Origin: Zoogloeaceae bacterium
Lineage (GTDB): Bacteria; Pseudomonadota; Gammaproteobacteria; Burkholderiales; Rhodocyclaceae
Direction: 5' to 3'
NCBI GenBank assembly: GCA_024235595.1
Contig: JACKMC010000005.1
Span: 1-64,000 of the forward strand
DNA length: 64,000 nucleotides
Positions 61,126-64,000 of the stretch are shown here, piece by piece. Within the stretch, counting starts at the first letter, position 1; every line of letters starts with the position of its first letter. A model generated the notes under the pieces. That model saw only the letters and a program-made list of their open reading frames with translations, ran no database searches and was not told where the DNA came from. The translations under genes and the position numbers were made by a program.

Positions 61126-62323
61126 GAAGCAAGGTATTGATCTCGATGATCGGCTGCATCACTGCCAGCACGATGATCAGCACCATGCCGCCCATGGCGA
61201 GCAGCAGCAGGGGTTCGAGCAGTGCGGTGAGGGTGGCGGTGCGGTTCTCGACTTCCTGTTGCTGCAGGCGCGCGGCGCGGTCGAGCATCTCGCCGAGGCG
61301 GCCGGTGGCTTCGCCGTTGGCGATCATGTGCACCAGCAGTGGCGGGAATTCACGAGTCGCGCCGAGGGCCCTGGCAAGAGACTGGCCTTCGCGAACCTTG
61401 TCGGTGGCGGCGCTCACGGCGTCCTGCAGCGGCAGCATGGTGAGCACCTGGCGGCCCGCGTCGAGCGCCGACAGCAGGGCGACCCCGCTGCCGGCGAGGA
61501 TAGACAGGGTGGCGGCGAAGCGGGTCGCGTCGAGGCTCTTGAGGTGGCGACCGATCAGCGGCAGGTGCAGCAGGCGCACATGCCATTGGCGCCTCACCGC
61601 CTGGCTGCGCAGCGCGAAGTGGGCCGCGAGCGCGCCGCCTGCGGCGACGAGCACCATCAACCAGCCCCAGTTGCGTAGCAGATCACTGAGCAGGATCAGC
61701 GCACGGGTGAGCCAGGGCAAGGCCTGCTTGCTCTGCTGGAAAACGGTGACGACCTGGGGCACCACATAAGTCATCAGGCCGATCACCACCAGCATCGCCA
61801 CTGCGGCCACGATGGCCGGGTAGAGCAGCGCCTGCAGGGTCTTCTGGCGCAGGCCGCTGCGCCGCTCGAGGTAGTCGGCCAACTGGTTCATCACCTTGGC
61901 CAGTTCGCCGGATTTCTCGCCCGCAGCGACCGAGGCACGATAGATCATCGGAAAGGCCTGCGGGAAGCGGTCGAGCGCGGCGCGCAGGCTGTAGCCCGAG
62001 AGGATCTCTGAGCGCACGCCCGCCAGCAGCTGGCGCTGGCCTTCGGTTTCGGACTGCTCGATCAGTGCCGCGAGGGCTTGCTCGACGGTCAGGCCCGAGG
62101 CCAGCAGGGTGGCCCATTGGCGGGTCAGCAGGGTGAGGTCGGAATCGCGCAGGCGCCGGCGTCGCACGGTGCTGCTGGCGCTGTGGCTGACGCTGGCGAC
62201 GTCGATCGGGAACAGGCCGCGCTCGCGCAGCATGCCACGCGCTGCGCGGCCGGTGTCGGCCTCGAGCACCCCCGAAGTTTCCTTTCCGGCATTGTCCAGG
62301 GCACGATAGCGGAACGCGGTCAT
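61121..62323 (-). CDS. gspF: Type II secretion inner-membrane platform protein F
   Basis: 400 residues with two GspF domains (about 70-190, LTRQWATLLASGLTVEQAL; about 270-395, FAATLSILAGSGVALLSAL) and three membrane helices. Paralogue of PilC. The start at 62323 (MTAFRYRALDNAGKE) is the family opening. It ends in the heptamer repeat. Confidence 0.97.
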   Translation of the reverse strand: MTAFRYRALDNAGKETSGVLEADTGRAARGMLRERGLFPIDVASVSHSASSTVRRRRLRDSDLTLLTRQWATLLASGLTVEQALAALIEQSETEGQRQLLAGVRSEILSGYSLRAALDRFPQAFPMIYRASVAAGEKSGELAKVMNQLADYLERRSGLRQKTLQALLYPAIVAAVAMLVVIGLMTYVVPQVVTVFQQSKQALPWLTRALILLSDLLRNWGWLMVLVAAGGALAAHFALRSQAVRRQWHVRLLHLPLIGRHLKSLDATRFAATLSILAGSGVALLSALDAGRQVLTMLPLQDAVSAATDKVREGQSLARALGATREFPPLLVHMIANGEATGRLGEMLDRAARLQQQEVENRTATLTALLEPLLLLAMGGMVLIIVLAVMQPIIEINTLLR

Positions 62324-62345
62324 GGGCGGTTGTGCATGGTGGTGA

Positions 62346-63815
62346 TCAGTCGCGGGTGACGCGCAGCAGCTCTTCGGCCGAGGTGGTGCCCGCAGCGAGC
62401 AGCCGCAGGCCGTCGTCACGCAGGCTGCGTGCGCCCGAGGCGCGGGCGTGCTCACGCAGTTCGCTCTCGTCGGCCCGGTTGTGGATCAGCCGTCCGAAGG
62501 CATCGTCGACGGTGATCAGCTCGTAGATGCCGGTGCGTCCGGCATAGCCGGTCTGGCCGCAGGCCGGGCAGGCGGCCGCGGTGTAGATCGAAGCCGGCGT
62601 GTGCGGGCCGAACAGTTGCCGGTCGGCATCGTCGCTGGGGCGCGATTCGCGGCAACCGGGGCACAGCCGCCGCACCAGCCGCTGCGCCAGCACGCCGCGC
62701 AGTGTCGAAGACAGCAGGAAGGGTTCGACGCCCATGTCCACCAGGCGGTTCACCGCCGAGGCAGCATCGTTGGTGTGCAGGGTGGCGAGCACCAGGTGCC
62801 CGGTGAGACTCGCCTGCACCGCGATCTGGGCGGTCTCGAGGTCGCGGATCTCGCCGATCATGATCACGTCCGGGTCCTGGCGCAGGATGGCCCGCAGGGC
62901 CTTGGCAAATGACAGGTCGATCTTGCTGTTGACGTGAATCTGCCCCACGCCGGGCAGATCGAACTCGACCGGATCCTCGACGGTGACGATGTTCAGCCGG
63001 CCGGCATCCATTCCCTGCAGCGCGGCATAGAGGGTGGTGCTCTTGCCGGAGCCGGTGGGGCCGGTCACCAGCACGATGCCGTGGGGCTGGCCGAGCAGCG
63101 CCGAGAATCGCGTGCGGGTGTCTCCGGCCATGCCCAGCGCGTCGAGGCCGAGCTGCGCGGCGCCCTTGTCGAGCAGGCGCAGCACGATGCGCTCGCCGTG
63201 GGTGGTGGGCAGGGTCGACAGGCGCACGTCCACCTGCCGGCCGGCGAGTCGCAGGGTGATGCGCCCATCCTGCGGCAGGCGCTTCTCGGCGATGTCGAGG
63301 CTCGCCATGATCTTGATTCGCGAGGCCATCGCGGCGTGCAGCGCGCGGTGTGGCCTGGCTACGTCGTGCAGCACGCCGTCGCGCCGAAAGCGCACCACCG
63401 AGCTGCGCTCGTAGGGTTCGATGTGTACGTCCGAGGCGCCATCGCGCACCGCCTGGGTGAGTAGCGCATTGATCATGCGGATGATCGGCGCGTCGTCCTG
63501 CGATTCGAGCAGGTCCTCGACCGGTGGAAGTTCGGTCATGAGCTGCGAGAGGTCGACTTCCTGGCCGACGTCGGCCACTACCTCGGCGGCGTTGCCGTCC
63601 TGCTGGCTGTAGGCCTCGGCGAGCCGTGTCTCGAATGCGCTGCGGCTCACCGACTCGACCCTGAGGGGCAGGCCGAGGGTACGGCGAAGCTCGGCGAGCG
63701 CGGCGAGGTTGCCGTCTTCGCGCAGCACCACCTCGGCGCTCTCGCCGCCGACTGCGGCGAGCAGCACGCCGTGGGCCTTGGCGAAGCCGTAGGGGAGGTG
63801 GATTGCGCCGTTCAT
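62346..63815 (-). CDS. gspE: Type II secretion ATPase E
   Basis: 489 residues, powering pseudopilus growth. N-terminal domain (1-100), then the ATPase: Walker A GPTGSGKSTTLYAAL, RQDPDVIMIGEIRDLETAQ (Walker B), TGHLVLATLHTNDA (His box) and the zinc motif CPGC...CPACGQTGY. ATG at 63815 overlaps the gspD stop by 4 bp (ATGA). Confidence 0.97.
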   Translation of the reverse strand: MNGAIHLPYGFAKAHGVLLAAVGGESAEVVLREDGNLAALAELRRTLGLPLRVESVSRSAFETRLAEAYSQQDGNAAEVVADVGQEVDLSQLMTELPPVEDLLESQDDAPIIRMINALLTQAVRDGASDVHIEPYERSSVVRFRRDGVLHDVARPHRALHAAMASRIKIMASLDIAEKRLPQDGRITLRLAGRQVDVRLSTLPTTHGERIVLRLLDKGAAQLGLDALGMAGDTRTRFSALLGQPHGIVLVTGPTGSGKSTTLYAALQGMDAGRLNIVTVEDPVEFDLPGVGQIHVNSKIDLSFAKALRAILRQDPDVIMIGEIRDLETAQIAVQASLTGHLVLATLHTNDAASAVNRLVDMGVEPFLLSSTLRGVLAQRLVRRLCPGCRESRPSDDADRQLFGPHTPASIYTAAACPACGQTGYAGRTGIYELITVDDAFGRLIHNRADESELREHARASGARSLRDDGLRLLAAGTTSAEELLRVTRD

Positions 63816-64000
63816 GGCAGGACGCTGGTGCGCTCTTCGGCCGGGGTGGGTGCGCTGGCGCGGTCCTTGCCGGGTGGCGTCAGGTCCCGGGTGCGGGGCA
63901 CCGCGGGTGCGGGCGAATCGATCGGCGGCAGTTCGGGCGGGGTGCGCTCGCCCCTGAGCAGGGTGTCGTCGCCGACGATGCCGCGCTGCTGGCCGATCAC
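63812..64000 (-). CDS. gspD: Type II secretion secretin D (C-terminal end only)
   Basis: The last 62 codons of a gene that enters from the right edge. The segment VIGQQRGIVGDD is the end of the secretin domain, followed by a Pro/Arg/Glu-rich tail (PPELPPIDSPAPAVP) typical of the S-domain region. The position directly before gspE and the 4-bp overlap support gspD. The tail has no clear pilotin-binding motif. Confidence 0.75.
   Translation of the reverse strand: MIGQQRGIVGDDTLLRGERTPPELPPIDSPAPAVPRTRDLTPPGKDRASAPTPAEERTSVLP

Overview
The window is high-GC DNA from a betaproteobacterium, most likely a Rhodocyclales member of the Thauera/Azoarcus type. This rests on recognisable gene neighbourhoods (fmdB-DUF502-aspS; gpmA with arsR-rhodanese-grxC-secB-gpsA; mdh/gntR-sdhCDAB-sdhE-gltA; sucA-sucB-lpdA-zapE), on a Mg-type HemB, and on an exosortase-A-type acyl-CoA ligase/ACP pair at the left edge. 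The genus is inference. I saw no tRNA, rRNA, CRISPR array, insertion sequence or prophage. The content is almost entirely chromosomal housekeeping.

Layout. 1-1.6 kb: edge of an exosortase-A-type polysaccharide locus (partial ligase, divergent ACP). 1.6-4.3 kb: argB, an exported beta-helix protein and a 485-bp non-coding gap. 4.3-10.9 kb (minus strand): a heat-shock-promoted hsp20, nudB, a barstar-like inhibitor with an exported barnase-like RNase, a TPR response regulator with an atypical receiver, aspS, a DUF502 membrane protein and a zinc-ribbon protein. 11-17.1 kb (minus): pilBCD of the type IV pilus, a CorC/CNNM transporter-like protein and a CcsA-like membrane protein. 17.1-26.4 kb: ffh, a DUF455 ferritin-like protein, cytochrome c4, engB, hemB, a GNAT enzyme, then bioB-bioC-nucleotidase (minus), comF and trmL. 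26.5-29.5 kb (minus): a redox/export operon arsR-rhodanese-grxC-secB-SH3-gpsA. 29.6-34.4 kb (plus): gpmA, the division factors envC and ctpA, a small conserved hypothetical and a MoeB-like adenylyltransferase. 34.5-38.1 kb (minus): ribD, nrdR, glyA and a histidine phosphatase. 38.3-41.5 kb: an orphan TRAP permease pair and a CitE-like lyase. 41.6-54.3 kb: an almost complete TCA-cycle cluster, with mdh divergent from gntR-sdhCDAB-sdhE-gltA, then sucA-sucB-lpdA, followed by zapE. 55.7-64 kb (minus): type II secretion genes gspD(partial)-E-F-G-H-I-J-K-L-M-N, overlapping stop-to-start at most junctions.

How the parts connect. PilD probably processes both the type IV pilins and the GspG-K pseudopilins. 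The UTRA-domain GntR protein sits between mdh and sdh; a HutC-type motif on the sdhC -10 and a palindrome near its own start suggest it controls the TCA cluster. The arsR product has the spacing of a dithiol persulfide sensor and leads an operon with a rhodanese and a glutaredoxin.

I did not find an unambiguous new system. The signals most worth checking are a four-tetrad G-quadruplex motif plus inverted heptamer repeats built into the gspF/gspG junction and translated in the GspG leader; the exported RNase/barstar pair between aspS and nudB; the persulfide-sensor operon; the sdhC-promoter operator; and the Gly-rich tail on the orphan TRAP permease.
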